Below, piece by piece: positions 48,881 through 64,000 of a DNA stretch of 64,000 bases. The stretch's first letter is position 1, and every line of letters starts with the position of its first letter. The notes beneath the pieces are model-generated. The model did not search any database, was not told the origin of the DNA, and worked only from the letters and a program-made list of their open reading frames with translations. Origin of the DNA: Dipetalonema caudispina. Its lineage: Eukaryota > Nematoda > Chromadorea > Rhabditida > Onchocercidae. Location of the stretch: positions 2,946-66,945 of the forward strand of contig JABVXV010000200.1 in assembly GCA_013365325.1 (NCBI GenBank). Direction: 5' to 3'. A program made the position numbers and the translations under genes.

Positions 48881-64000
<15,120 letters not shown>

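Overview
The window is nuclear DNA from a parasitic-type nematode, most likely a spirurid or filarial worm. The evidence is strongly AT-rich non-coding DNA full of A/T homopolymers and microsatellites, intron-rich genes with TTTTCAG-like acceptors, nematode-type arginine kinase, and a type IV collagen that reads like the C. elegans EMB-9 chain. Several start codons have a splice-acceptor-like sequence a few bases upstream, as expected for spliced-leader trans-splicing. Species cannot be fixed from sequence alone. I saw no prokaryotic operon, CRISPR array, complete transposon or viral gene.

Layout from left to right. 1-1361: non-coding 3' flank with a TGTA microsatellite. 1362-4263 (-): a secreted C-type-lectin-domain protein with a long, heavily N-glycosylatable stalk, rebuilt here from five exons. 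4264-6137: divergent intergenic DNA. 6138-9332 (+): DUSP12/YVH1 phosphatase. 9648-12825 (-): arginine kinase, convergent with DUSP12. 13711-24275 (-): EDEM3, an ER alpha-mannosidase-like ERAD factor with a PA domain; it holds a tRNA-His gene in one intron and a candidate membrane-anchor alternative last exon in another. 24276-27492: non-coding. 27493-30459 (-): mitochondrial glutamyl-tRNA synthetase EARS2. 31714-35221 (-): phosphatidylserine synthase. 35222-37221: divergent promoter region with a ~60-bp minisatellite. 37222-40062 (+): RBMX2/IST3 splicing factor. 40063-48880: 8.8 kb non-coding. 48881 to the right edge (+): type IV collagen alpha-1-like chain (emb-9-like), cut off by the window inside the triple helix; its signal peptide is encoded by two small exons separated from the collagen body by a 5.5-kb intron.

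The genes do not form one pathway. They are ordinary eukaryotic neighbours: basement membrane (collagen IV), ER quality control (EDEM3), phospholipid synthesis, mitochondrial translation, ribosome biogenesis and signalling (DUSP12), energy buffering (arginine kinase) and pre-mRNA splicing (RBMX2). Exon boundaries were worked out by eye from GT/AG (twice apparently GC/AG) sites and reading-phase continuity; boundaries that do not close in frame are stated.
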